A DNA stretch of 64,000 bases from CAVZMI01 sp050011775 (lineage in GTDB: Bacteria > Bacteroidota > Ignavibacteria > UBA10030 > CAVZMI01): the NCBI GenBank assembly GCA_050011775.1, contig JBEKIL010000007.1:1-64000 (forward strand). The letters are read 5' to 3'. Position 1 is the stretch's first letter. The number at the start of each line of letters is the position of its first letter. The translations under genes and the position numbers were made by a program. Shown piece after piece: positions 34,698 to 43,129 of this stretch. Under the pieces are notes generated by a model. The model saw nothing but the letters and a program-made list of their open reading frames with translations. It searched no databases and was not told the origin of the DNA.

Positions 34698-35534
34698 ATG
34701 ACGCTTTTAGAAATGTTTGCCACCTTTTTAGAACTCGATACGAAGGATCATGAGAATTTTATTTCAATGCTCGTAAATTTATTTTTATTAATCATCGGGC
34801 TTATATTTTTGTTTTTTGTTCCTGGATGGAGAGACATTGGGATAGGGATGGCCCCAACAGCATTCATTGCATTGATTCCTTTAGTTGGTTTCTTCATTGT
34901 TAAGAAGCTTGAACGTATGAGGGATGTCGAGGGGGTTTTAAAAGTCGCGCTTAGAAAAGAACCACTTTTCAATTACCTTAAACCAGAGTTAGAGAACGAA
35001 AAGGAAATATGCCTTTTAGGATCTATTTTACAAAAGGATTTCTTTCGACAGATTGGATTTAAAGAAATAATGATAAAGAGAAAAGATATTGAAGGGTTTA
35101 AATTGCGTCTGTGTATTTATTCACCATCTGATCGTAATGAGTATCTTGAATTGAGCATAAGGGATCAGAATTCTGAAGAAATTAATCAATATTTAAGAGA
35201 TCAATCACTGACGCAAAAACAAAGGATCGGGAAAATCAATAAGCTAATACAGAAGCATAAAAATCGAATGATTACTAATATAAATGATGTCCTCGACACT
35301 ATTGGTTTGTTAAAGAGAGAAGTTACTGAATTAAAAGATAAGATTGAGATAAGAACTACAAATAGTAACTACATCTTGGATTCTATTCTTATTGTTGGAA
35401 ATAAAGTTGTGATTTGTGACTATCTTCATCAAAGAGAAAATCACCCCTTCTTTGTATTAAAAAGTGGTCCTGTCTCTGAGATTTATAAAAAGGACTTTGA
35501 AAGAGTATGGAGTTTGGCTAACGTCGCCGGTTAA
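34698..35534 (+). CDS. Two-TM membrane protein with coiled coil, function unknown
   Basis: This 278-residue protein has a first helix at MLVNLFLLIIGLIFLFFVPGW and a second at MAPTAFIALIPLVGFFIVKKL, followed by a soluble part with a predicted coiled coil (NINDVLDTIGLLKREVTELKDKIEIR). The C-terminal stretch SILIVGNKVVICDYLH...FERVW resembles the end of sensor/effector domains found in some signalling and defence proteins, but this similarity is a recollection and weak. It ends 26 bases before the broken phosphoglucomutase tail. With the 66-residue protein and the PGM2-like enzyme it forms a three-gene AT-rich unit. Confidence 0.6.
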   Translation: MTLLEMFATFLELDTKDHENFISMLVNLFLLIIGLIFLFFVPGWRDIGIGMAPTAFIALIPLVGFFIVKKLERMRDVEGVLKVALRKEPLFNYLKPELENEKEICLLGSILQKDFFRQIGFKEIMIKRKDIEGFKLRLCIYSPSDRNEYLELSIRDQNSEEINQYLRDQSLTQKQRIGKINKLIQKHKNRMITNINDVLDTIGLLKREVTELKDKIEIRTTNSNYILDSILIVGNKVVICDYLHQRENHPFFVLKSGPVSEIYKKDFERVWSLANVAG

Positions 35535-35560
35535 TAGTAATTATATAGTGCTCGTCACGA

Positions 35561-35974
35561 ATGCGTAAGTATAAAAAATCTAAAAAGGAAGATTGGCAGC
35601 ACTCTCAGTTGTTACCACAACATATTGATACCATCATCAAGAAGGGCTGCCGTTTCGGTAATACAACGGATGGACACTCAAATCGTTTTGGTGAGTTTGA
35701 TGAGTCCAGCAGATACTATTTCAATCGTGTTGACAGCCATCTGGCATCAAGAGCAAAATACCGGATCATGGCCATCTATAAAAAGGGAGTGCAATCCGTT
35801 GCCGGATATACGGTCCGGGCGCGTCAGGATAAAGATGGGTACAAATTTTTTATTGATAGGGGATGGGTTCTCGTTCGGGCGTCAGGTACAGAACCCCTCA
35901 TTCGATTTTATGCTGAGGCTGACACGCCTGCGAAGGTTGATGAATTACTGGCAGCAGTAGTGAAACCAAAATAG
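35561..35974 (+). pseudogene. C-terminal remnant of a phosphoglucomutase/phosphomannomutase
   Basis: The frame ends with FFIDRGWVLVRASGTEPLIRFYAEADTPAKVDELL, the phosphate-binding C-terminal domain of phosphohexomutases. Further upstream, TDGHSNRFGEFDESSRYYFNR resembles a degenerate DGDADRFG metal loop and its continuation, but the conserved acids are lost and most of domain 3 between them is missing. It therefore cannot be an active enzyme. With the fragment at 32094 it brackets the AT-rich block. Confidence 0.75.
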
Positions 35975-36026
35975 GGTCTGCTGCCGGACAAATCGTGAGA
36001 GCTATTTGAAAAGGGAAATTGGGACT

Positions 36027-37340
36027 ATGCAGAACAATTTTTATACAATTATGCCTGATGGTACGGTGAAGCAAATCAATCCGTTCGCAGGGACCGAGGT
36101 CTGGTCTGTCCCCGGACGCGGTAGTAAACCTCTGTCTAATGAAATTCCCCCAAACGCGAAGCGTCTCGAACATAAAGAAATAGAAGACTACTGCAGCTTT
36201 TGCCAGTCCCGTTATTTTGAGACGCCTCCAGAAAAAGCACGACTTGTGCTCGAAAACGGCAATTACCTCTACCGACCGCATCTTTCTCCCGATCAGTATT
36301 TCAGTTCGGTTGCAGAATTTCGCCGCGTATCAAACCTTTTTGAAATTGTCACCATTGATTACTGGAGAAAAAATTACAGTTACAGACTGACAGCCGAGAA
36401 TAAAGCCGCACGCGATGAATACATTGCCAATCCAAGCGGACTGAATCATATTCTGAATATCCTTTCCTACAAAATGAAGATGTCGGGAAAAAGCGAACAG
36501 TATATCGATTCGATGCCGCTTGATGAGAAACTGGCAATGGCGGATGCATTCTTCGGCGGCGGACATGAAATGATTATTGCACGACGGCATTATAAACTGA
36601 ATACACAGTGGGATTCAGAATTATTTTCTTCCGGTGAAATGACACGGGAAGAACATTATCAATATTTTCGATTTACCATCGATGCAATGCGGAAATTATT
36701 TGAGAACAACCGGTATATCCGTTATATCAGTGTGTTTCAAAACTGGCTTCGGCCTGCGGGTGCATCATTCGATCATCTTCATAAACAGCTTGTGGCGCTG
36801 GATGAATGGGGCGAATCGATTAGCCAGCAGATACGTATGGTGCGCGAGGATCCAAATGTATTCAACGAAAATGGTGCAAATTTCGGGGCACAGCTAAATC
36901 TTGTCTTTGCAGAAAACGATTTTGCCATAGCAACGGTTGGAATCGGACACCGATATCCGACGATCGAAATTTTTTCGAAATCATACAACTGCCGGCCGTA
37001 TGAACATAGTGACGATGAAATTCGCGGGATGAGCAATCTGGTGCATGCATGTCATGCAGCGATGGGGAGCCAGATTTCATGCAACGAAGAATGGTACTAT
37101 ACGCCCATCGATGCTGTGTATAAAATGCCCTGGTATATCATGCTGAAATGGCGGGTCAATGTGCCTGCGGGATTCGAGGGAGGGACGAGTATTTTTATAA
37201 ACCCGTTAACACCTCTTGAAATACGCGATAAAATGGTTCCCCGTCTCTATAAACTTCGAGACGAAGGAATAGTGAATAATTTTCGTGTCGCAGAAGAATG
37301 CAGGATCTTTCCAAATCCTCTCAAATATTATTTAAAGTGA
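36027..37340 (+). CDS. DUF4921-family, GalT/HIT-like protein
   Basis: About 437 residues. The N-terminus has MPDGTVKQINPFAGTEVWSVPGRGSKPL and a cysteine pair YCSFCQSRYFETPPEKARL reminiscent of galactose-1-phosphate uridylyltransferase zinc ligands. The middle contains RPAGASFDHLHKQLVALDEWG, an HxHxQ-like HIT motif (H-L-H-K-Q) that carries the nucleotidylated histidine in GalT enzymes. This fits the DUF4921 family, whose members are related to GalT but uncharacterised. Activity as a sugar-1-phosphate nucleotidyltransferase is an inference supported by the neighbouring phosphohexomutase remnants and enolase. I use the ATG at 36027; a TTG seven codons earlier is open. Confidence 0.75.
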   Translation: MQNNFYTIMPDGTVKQINPFAGTEVWSVPGRGSKPLSNEIPPNAKRLEHKEIEDYCSFCQSRYFETPPEKARLVLENGNYLYRPHLSPDQYFSSVAEFRRVSNLFEIVTIDYWRKNYSYRLTAENKAARDEYIANPSGLNHILNILSYKMKMSGKSEQYIDSMPLDEKLAMADAFFGGGHEMIIARRHYKLNTQWDSELFSSGEMTREEHYQYFRFTIDAMRKLFENNRYIRYISVFQNWLRPAGASFDHLHKQLVALDEWGESISQQIRMVREDPNVFNENGANFGAQLNLVFAENDFAIATVGIGHRYPTIEIFSKSYNCRPYEHSDDEIRGMSNLVHACHAAMGSQISCNEEWYYTPIDAVYKMPWYIMLKWRVNVPAGFEGGTSIFINPLTPLEIRDKMVPRLYKLRDEGIVNNFRVAEECRIFPNPLKYYLK

Positions 37341-37384
37341 TTCTTCCCCCAAACAAGCGCGACCCCTGACTTTTATACTACCGT

Positions 37385-37540
37385 TTACAACCCCTGACTT
37401 TCCATATAGTCATTGATGTCATAACGGATATTTTCATTCGTCTGAATCGGCAAAAGACCTTCCTTCTCTTTCTTCATCATCACGAGAATTGGAATGATAA
37501 TTGCCGTTGCTAGTAACGCTGTCCATGTTATTGTCTTCAT
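37385..37540 (-). CDS. Small single-helix membrane protein
   Basis: A 51-residue frame reads MKTITWTALLATAIIIPI, continues LVMMKKEKEGLLPIQTNEN and ends YMESQGL. It has one membrane helix with a basic then polar tail, so a type II or short secreted-anchored protein. A purine-rich GGGGAGGGG sequence about 7 bases before the ATG is a strong ribosome-binding site, which is the main reason for calling it. No family recognised. Confidence 0.5.
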   Translation of the reverse strand: MKTITWTALLATAIIIPILVMMKKEKEGLLPIQTNENIRYDINDYMESQGL

Positions 37541-37563
37541 AAGAGTACCCCTCCCCTTCGGTC

Positions 37564-37791
37564 CTACTGTATGCAGAGAAAAACCTCAGCCTTTGTTGCT
37601 GTACACCAGGTGACGCTGTACCAGCACTGAGTCTCGAGCTCTTCTAGAAGAACCTGCTCATATTCTCTCTGTTCACGAAAAGAGAGAGGTATTGTACTGT
37701 ACCATTGCGTCACGATTCTTTTCCTTATTATTTTTAATCCCTCTATAAATAATAACGCTAACAAATTGGAAAAGTTGCCCGAAGAAGTCAT
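37564..37791 (-). CDS. Possible small protein, uncertain
   Basis: A 75-residue frame lies directly upstream of the small membrane protein on the same strand. Its composition (GLKIIRKRIVTQW, LSFREQREYEQVLLEELETQ) looks protein-like, but the C-terminus CWYSVTWCTATKAEVFLC does not match anything I know and no clear ribosome-binding site is visible. It could be chance. The rest of the gap 37341-37923 shows only a short direct repeat (CCCCTGACTTT twice, near 37360 and 37391). Confidence 0.25.
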   Translation of the reverse strand: MTSSGNFSNLLALLFIEGLKIIRKRIVTQWYSTIPLSFREQREYEQVLLEELETQCWYSVTWCTATKAEVFLCIQ

Positions 37792-37923
37792 TTTTTGAAT
37801 TAATTTTTCTTCATCAGAAGAGGAAATTCTGATTCAGAATAATGCTTCCCAATACAATTATCGGTAATTTTTTATAAAACTGAAGAAGGGGATGTAACGA
37901 TAGAACGATGACATTAGAGATTA

Positions 37924-38124
37924 CTATGTGCGGATGATATTGAAGGCCCGTTTTCCTCGGGCATCAGAACGGATTTCAAAATTGACAGTGTCACCCTGGC
38001 AGAGATTACTTCGGAAACCGGTCTCTTTCACACTGCTTCTATGAAAAAAAACATCTTCACCCTGTTCTGTTGTAATAAAGCCAAATCCCTTTGAGTCGTT
38101 GAAGAATTTTACCGTTCCGGTCAT
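37924..38124 (-). CDS. Cold-shock-domain protein (second copy)
   Basis: This 66-residue single cold-shock domain has both RNA-binding motifs: KGFGFI (RNP1) and DVFFHRSSV (RNP2). Such proteins bind single-stranded RNA/DNA and act as RNA chaperones in the cytoplasm. It is about 75 bases downstream of a paralogue on the same strand, separated by an intrinsic terminator, so it is likely transcribed partly by read-through or from its own promoter. GGGAGAG lies just upstream of the ATG. The sequence CQGDTVNFEI shows a cysteine uncommon at this position. Confidence 0.95.
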   Translation of the reverse strand: MTGTVKFFNDSKGFGFITTEQGEDVFFHRSSVKETGFRSNLCQGDTVNFEIRSDARGKRAFNIIRT

Positions 38125-38154
38125 ACTCGCTCTCCCGTTCAGCTTGGCTATAAT

Positions 38155-38186
38155 GAAAAACCCCAGCAGGTGCTGCCGGGGTTTTC
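38155..38186 (-). terminator. Intrinsic terminator between the cold-shock genes
   Basis: On the minus strand GAAAACCCCGGCA pairs with TGCTGGGGTTTTT (one G-T pair), with a short loop and a T-run followed by CATT. It lies directly after the first cold-shock gene and before the second. Confidence 0.8.
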
Positions 38187-38199
38187 ATCGCAGCAAGGT

Positions 38200-38400
38200 T
38201 TATACTTTCGTGACGTTGGCTGCCTGCAGGCCTTTTGGACCCTGCTCAACCTCGAATTCTACTTGATCTCCTTCGTTGAGAGTTTTGTAGCCTTCGGAGT
38301 TGATTGCCTTGAAGTGGACAAATACATCCTCGCCTGAAGGACGTTGAATAAAGCCATAACCTTTAGCGGCATTGAACCACTTAACTGTTCCTCGTTCCAT
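38200..38400 (-). CDS. Cold-shock-domain protein (first copy, CspA-like)
   Basis: A 66-residue cold-shock protein with RNP1 KGYGFI and RNP2 DVFVHFKAI, and the canonical ending GPKGLQAANVTKV. The preceding 355 bases (38401-38755) contain no gene and probably give a long 5' untranslated leader, as is known for cspA-type mRNAs, where the leader folds and controls translation with temperature; I see no specific named element there. A good ribosome-binding site, AAGGGTGATG, precedes the ATG. Confidence 0.96.
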   Translation of the reverse strand: MERGTVKWFNAAKGYGFIQRPSGEDVFVHFKAINSEGYKTLNEGDQVEFEVEQGPKGLQAANVTKV

Positions 38401-38755
38401 GGAACATCACCCTTTCGAACAAAATTGTTTCGAAAATTGTACAGCCTTTGTTGCCTCTTAATAACGCAATACGTCACGATGCGTGCTTCTTGTGGTATTC
38501 CCCCCAAAAAACCGCGACGATCACGCAAACAGCTGGACGAACTTCGAAACCACTCTGTTCGAACCAGTTACTTCAAAAGCGATTGTGTATTAAGCGCAAA
38601 CACGGTGTACTGTCATTTGCAGTGATAACATAGTTTATTTTTATAACAATTGCAAGTGTTTTTCTCGTTGTTGGGATATTGAAAGTCCGTTAGGACGGGT
38701 AATAGTGGTGGTGCAAATAGGGACCAGGGAGCAAAGGAGAAAGAAAATCCTCTGG

Positions 38756-39820
38756 TTAACTGCCGTATCGCAGGTTGATGAGTTCGTGAAAATGCCGAAT
38801 TTTTCCTTCGGCCGAGGCGAGAAGAAGTGCAAAATCAATTGGTTTTGCAAAATAATCGTCGATTCCAAGCTTCATGCCGGCAAGAATCCGGGGACGATCG
38901 GCCATTGCACTTATACAAATAAATGGCACGGCAACCAGTCGGGGATCGCTGCGAATGCGCTGGAGAAATTCAAATCCATTGATCTTTGGAGGAGAAAAAA
39001 TAACGTCTGATATGATCAGGTCCGGACGATGCGTTTTAATAAAGATAAACGCATCTTCACAGTCGTTGAAGGTTTCAACGATATATCCGGCTTGTTCAAA
39101 ATTCATACGGGTCATCCGCAAAACGAGTGGGTCGTCATCGACAATGACTACAGCTCCTTTCGTTTCATGAACCTTCAGCTGCCATGCAATCGCACCCGCA
39201 ACACTTAGGTGTTCTTCAAGAGTAACACCGTATTGCACTCTGATCTCTTCAAATGTATCGGGCTTACTGATTGAACATCGGCCTTCCTCACACGCCTCAC
39301 GCAGTGCCTTGATGTATGCATCAAGTTGCACACTCCGCTGCATCGTCGTATGAACCTGATCGGAGATCTTGAATCGTGCACGCAGCTCTGCAAGATGTTG
39401 GGTTTCAGTTTCAGAGAGGATGCCGTCTGACCATGCTTCAATTAAAGCAGTCTGATATCGGTGGAATCGTTCTTCGCGAAGTCGGCGTTCTTCATCGGCC
39501 TGATGTTTTTTCAACTCCTCTTCTCGGCGTTTTCGTCCTTCTTCTTCGATCTTAGCGAGGAGTTTCTGGTGTTCAGCACGCTGCGATTGTCCAATCGCCA
39601 TGCGCCGTTTGGCTTCGATATCCTGACGTCGTTCCGTTATGCCGAGTTCGTGGGCGAGATCGCGGGCTGTGCGTACTTTCTCACGGGCAGCGCGGGCGTA
39701 CATATTGTCCGGATCGTCATTTAATAGAAGATCGAGTTCTTCAAGAGCCTTATCGTATTCTTTTTGTCTGAAAAGGTCACCAGCCTGTTTCAGACGTTCA
39801 CTTGACGTTTTTGCTGCCAT
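38756..39820 (-). CDS. Response regulator receiver protein with TPR and coiled-coil N-terminus
   Basis: 354 residues. Residues 1-45 form a TPR-like pair (ERLKQAGDLFRQKEYDKALEELDLLLNDDPDNMYARA), followed by a highly charged coiled coil to about 135, and a helical domain (HRYQTALIEAWSDGILSETETQHLAEL...) resembling TerB-like folds. The C-terminal ~120 residues are a receiver domain: VVIVDDDPLVLRMTRMNFEQAGY (acidic pair), LIISDVIFSPP (phospho-acceptor Asp) and ISAMADRP...DDYFAKPIDF (conserved Lys). There is no DNA-binding or enzymatic output domain, so signalling probably works by protein-protein contacts. No histidine kinase gene is adjacent. GGGGAGAG precedes the ATG. Confidence 0.85.
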   Translation of the reverse strand: MAAKTSSERLKQAGDLFRQKEYDKALEELDLLLNDDPDNMYARAAREKVRTARDLAHELGITERRQDIEAKRRMAIGQSQRAEHQKLLAKIEEEGRKRREEELKKHQADEERRLREERFHRYQTALIEAWSDGILSETETQHLAELRARFKISDQVHTTMQRSVQLDAYIKALREACEEGRCSISKPDTFEEIRVQYGVTLEEHLSVAGAIAWQLKVHETKGAVVIVDDDPLVLRMTRMNFEQAGYIVETFNDCEDAFIFIKTHRPDLIISDVIFSPPKINGFEFLQRIRSDPRLVAVPFICISAMADRPRILAGMKLGIDDYFAKPIDFALLLASAEGKIRHFHELINLRYGS

Positions 39821-39977
39821 GCTCTCCCCGACAAAATGGGGTGATTTATCCGTCTATGATACGAAATGTCGATATTATTTGCAAGTCGTGTTATTATATT
39901 GAACTCGGATTGCACTAAAACCAACATAGAACTCTTTTCCGCCAGTATAGGCGATTTTGTATTATTCGATACAGAGC

Positions 39978-40814
39978 CTAGGGGATAAGGGTGCTATCTA
40001 CCTTTGGGTTAGGCTTGTTGAGTGCCGCATAATTGAGTTCCGATCCCAACAGACTATGCGGAATCAGATAGACAATTATCAGAAGAATCGCAGCTCCAAG
40101 AGCCCAGGTCTTCGGTTTCTGGAGGCGCGGTAGGAGTGCCCCAACAACAATCCATCCAACCAGAGCAATCATCATCTTGTTGTCGGTCAAATCAGTCCCG
40201 ACCGGCCATCCTGACCAAAAGACTCCAAAAGCATAGTATTGAACAAGTGGACCGAGGATTGCACCACCGATAAAAAGAAATCCTATCGTACAGTATGTAA
40301 GCAGGCGTATATTGGGTTCCGGATTGAAAAATTCTAATCCTGTCCGTGTCGATAGGAGCATCGCCCCAAAAGTCACGATAATGTGAAATAAAAGAATACC
40401 GATGGGGACAACTCCTTTAAATCGAATGATGACGGAATCAATAGCAGGAATTTGAACTGTCGCTTCAGATGAATTAAGAAAGACCCTATATTGTAGCTTT
40501 CCTGCAGGTGGCTGCACAGGGAGTTCAGCCTTCAATGTATCGTTTGAATATTTCATCTCAATGCATGTCCATTCATCGTCTGTCTTAAATCTTTTCCATT
40601 CCAATCGACCTCTGATCATGGTATCGCCGGTAAAGATTGTTACGACAGCATTGCTCGAGATGTCATGACTCCGTTCAAATTTATATGGAATTATTTTTCC
40701 GGCAATTATTGTGGTTCCCGAAACCGGATAGGTGGGACCCGTAACCCGCTGGTAATATGCAACAAGAGCAGTAATGAAAATTGAAATACTCCAGAGAATT
40801 ATTTTTCGTATCAA
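39978..40814 (-). CDS. Multi-spanning membrane protein with extracytoplasmic beta domain, function unknown
   Basis: This 278-residue protein starts with a membrane helix (IILWSISIFITALVAYYQRV), then a ~110-residue beta-rich region (GRLEWKRFKTDDEWTCIEMKYSNDTLKAELPVQPPAGKLQYRVFL), then four further helices (IGILLFHIIVTFGAMLL, TYCTIGFLFIGGAILGPLVQYYAFG, MIALVGWIVVGALL, LGAAILLIIVYLIPHSLLG). No catalytic motif is visible. It begins 19 bases downstream of the glucan phosphorylase gene on the same strand and so is probably in the same transcript. I do not recognise the family. Confidence 0.65.
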   Translation of the reverse strand: MIRKIILWSISIFITALVAYYQRVTGPTYPVSGTTIIAGKIIPYKFERSHDISSNAVVTIFTGDTMIRGRLEWKRFKTDDEWTCIEMKYSNDTLKAELPVQPPAGKLQYRVFLNSSEATVQIPAIDSVIIRFKGVVPIGILLFHIIVTFGAMLLSTRTGLEFFNPEPNIRLLTYCTIGFLFIGGAILGPLVQYYAFGVFWSGWPVGTDLTDNKMMIALVGWIVVGALLPRLQKPKTWALGAAILLIIVYLIPHSLLGSELNYAALNKPNPKVDSTLIP

Positions 40815-40833
40815 TGATCCATCCTTCGCCTTA

Positions 40834-42945
40834 TTATTTCATGTGGTAATAAAATCGTCGTCCATACTCTACAACCATTCTGTCGGAGCTGTACGCCGGA
40901 ATCAAAGTCCCCATGGCATGTCGAATGCGCCGGATCCACCCGTGAGGAATTCCGTCGTCATTGCGCTGGTAAAATAGCGGGACGATCTCCTGTTCAAGCA
41001 GCGTGATCAACGAACTTGCATCGAACTCATCCTGTTGATCGGGATTATCGGATGTGGCATCATTCCCTATTGCCCATCCGTTTGATCCATCGAATCCTTC
41101 CCGCCACCATCCATCCATGGTACTCACATGAAGACCTCCATGAATTCCAATTTTCATTCCACTGGTACCGCTGGCTTCAAGCGGACGCCTCGGAGTATTC
41201 AACCATACATCTGCTCCGGCCACCATATATCGGGCGACATTAATATCATAGTCTTCGATAAAAACAACTTTCCCGAACAACTGAGGATGGCGAGTCATCT
41301 CAATAATATATTTGAGAAATCTTTTTCCATCATCGTCACGGGGATGTGCTTTCCCTGCAAAGATTACCTGAACCGGTTGACGAGAATCGGTAATGATTGC
41401 AATTATGCGATCCAGGTTCCGAAAGAGTAAAGGGGCCCGTTTGTACGTGGCAAACCGACGAGCAAAACAGATCGTAAGCGTATCTGGACAGAGTATTGAA
41501 TCGTACATTGTAATCTGGTCGCCCCCGTGTCTGAGATGTTGACGGCGAAGACGATAGCGTGTAAATTCAATAAGTTCACGACGGAGTGCATATCGGAGTG
41601 CCCATAATTCACCATCGTTAGCATATTTCTCATCGTAAAGCTGTTTCCAGTACTCGGGTTCCATTAATCGTGCGGTCCAATCGAATCCCAGTCGTTTGTT
41701 CCAGAATTCATGCGCTTTTTCCGAAGCCCAACCACCCGTATGAATACCATTTGTGACGTGAATAATCGGGGTTTGCTCGGCCGTCATTTTTGGATAGAGA
41801 TCTCTCCACATTTCACGACTAACTGCGCCGTGAAGTTTACTTACACCATTTGCATTTGAACACATTTTTAACGCAAGAATGGTCATGCAGAATCCTTCAT
41901 TCTGGTCATCCGGATTTGCCCGGCCATATCCCAGAAGCTGGTGCATTGAGATTGGTATGGTCCGGGAAAAACGTTCGAACATATACTCGAACAACGAAGG
42001 GGAAAATCGATCGTGACCTGCTGAAACGGCAGTATGTGTCGTAAAGAGCGTTCGTTTGCGCACATCCGTCTCGGCATCACCGATTGTGTTTCCAGAGGCA
42101 AGTTTTTCGCGTAGTAGTTCGAGTATCAGGAATGCAGAATGTCCTTCATTTAAATGGTAAATTGAGGGTGTGACACCTATTGCTCGTAGTAATCGTATTC
42201 CCCCGATTCCCAGGACGATTTCCTGCGAGATGCGAGTGGTGGCATCGCCGCCGTACACACGGGCTGTGATATCGCGGAATCGTTCTTCATTTTCCGGCCG
42301 ATTTGTATCAAGGAGATAAATCACTGCCCGTCCGACATTGAGACGCCAGGTATGGAAAGCAATTGTCGTATGATTGATTTCCACATTACAGACCAATGTA
42401 GAACCCTTGGGATCAGTAACCAGTTCCAGAGGTAATAGCATTGGATCTGCAGCGGCATAATCTTCCTGCTGCCAGCCGTCCGGACCAATCCGCTGCTGGA
42501 AATATCCATATCGATAAAACAGACTGATTCCAACAAAGGGGATTCCAAGATCACTGGCCGATTTGGCAAAATCGCCGGCAAGGATACCGAGTCCGCCAGA
42601 ATAAATCGGCAGTGATTCGTGTAATCCAAATTCCGCACTGAAATAAGCTACAGGCTGATGCGAATTCTGACCTTCCATATCCCCGCACCAGTTTTTCGTT
42701 TTCTGCATATATTTGGCAAATTCATTCAATATCGTGTCGACACGTATTGTAAAATCGGGTTCATATAATCGAGCCTGCAATTCCTGAGGTGAAATGCTTT
42801 TAAGCACGGCGACCGCATTATGATTTGTCCGTTCCCATAGATATGGAGAAAGCACTTCGAATATCCTCTGTGCTTCAGGATTCCAGGTCCACCAAAGATT
42901 GTAAGTTAATTTTGATAAAGCCGAGATTTTTTCCTGAATATTCAT
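40834..42945 (-). CDS. Alpha-glucan (glycogen/maltodextrin) phosphorylase, GT35
   Basis: This 703-residue cytoplasmic enzyme releases glucose-1-phosphate from alpha-1,4-glucans. N-terminal LTYNLWWTWNPEAQRIFEVLSPYLWERTNHNAV and YFSAEFGLHESLPIYSGGLGILAGDFAKSASDLG are typical of the shorter, bacterial-archaeal alpha-glucan phosphorylase branch. The PLP-binding motif is EASGTSGMKIGIHGGLHVSTMDGWWREG, with the lysine that holds the cofactor; TNGIHTGGWASEKAHEFW is also conserved. It lacks the N-terminal regulatory segment of classic GlgP, consistent with its length. The downstream membrane gene is 19 bases away. Product would feed the phosphohexomutase of the same neighbourhood. Confidence 0.94.
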   Translation of the reverse strand: MNIQEKISALSKLTYNLWWTWNPEAQRIFEVLSPYLWERTNHNAVAVLKSISPQELQARLYEPDFTIRVDTILNEFAKYMQKTKNWCGDMEGQNSHQPVAYFSAEFGLHESLPIYSGGLGILAGDFAKSASDLGIPFVGISLFYRYGYFQQRIGPDGWQQEDYAAADPMLLPLELVTDPKGSTLVCNVEINHTTIAFHTWRLNVGRAVIYLLDTNRPENEERFRDITARVYGGDATTRISQEIVLGIGGIRLLRAIGVTPSIYHLNEGHSAFLILELLREKLASGNTIGDAETDVRKRTLFTTHTAVSAGHDRFSPSLFEYMFERFSRTIPISMHQLLGYGRANPDDQNEGFCMTILALKMCSNANGVSKLHGAVSREMWRDLYPKMTAEQTPIIHVTNGIHTGGWASEKAHEFWNKRLGFDWTARLMEPEYWKQLYDEKYANDGELWALRYALRRELIEFTRYRLRRQHLRHGGDQITMYDSILCPDTLTICFARRFATYKRAPLLFRNLDRIIAIITDSRQPVQVIFAGKAHPRDDDGKRFLKYIIEMTRHPQLFGKVVFIEDYDINVARYMVAGADVWLNTPRRPLEASGTSGMKIGIHGGLHVSTMDGWWREGFDGSNGWAIGNDATSDNPDQQDEFDASSLITLLEQEIVPLFYQRNDDGIPHGWIRRIRHAMGTLIPAYSSDRMVVEYGRRFYYHMK

Positions 42946-43129
42946 AGGGTTTTATTTAATGGGATATACTGTACCGTGGTTTGCAGGCAGGATTTGATGC
43001 TGTATTCGACGAGACATGTTAAAATTATACATTTTTTCCGGTGCAATTGCAAGATGCCGACTTCTGTAGGTTGCTTCTTATACGGGAATTGGTTATGTTA
43101 ACATGCTCTAAAGTCGATAAGACGAAGAA

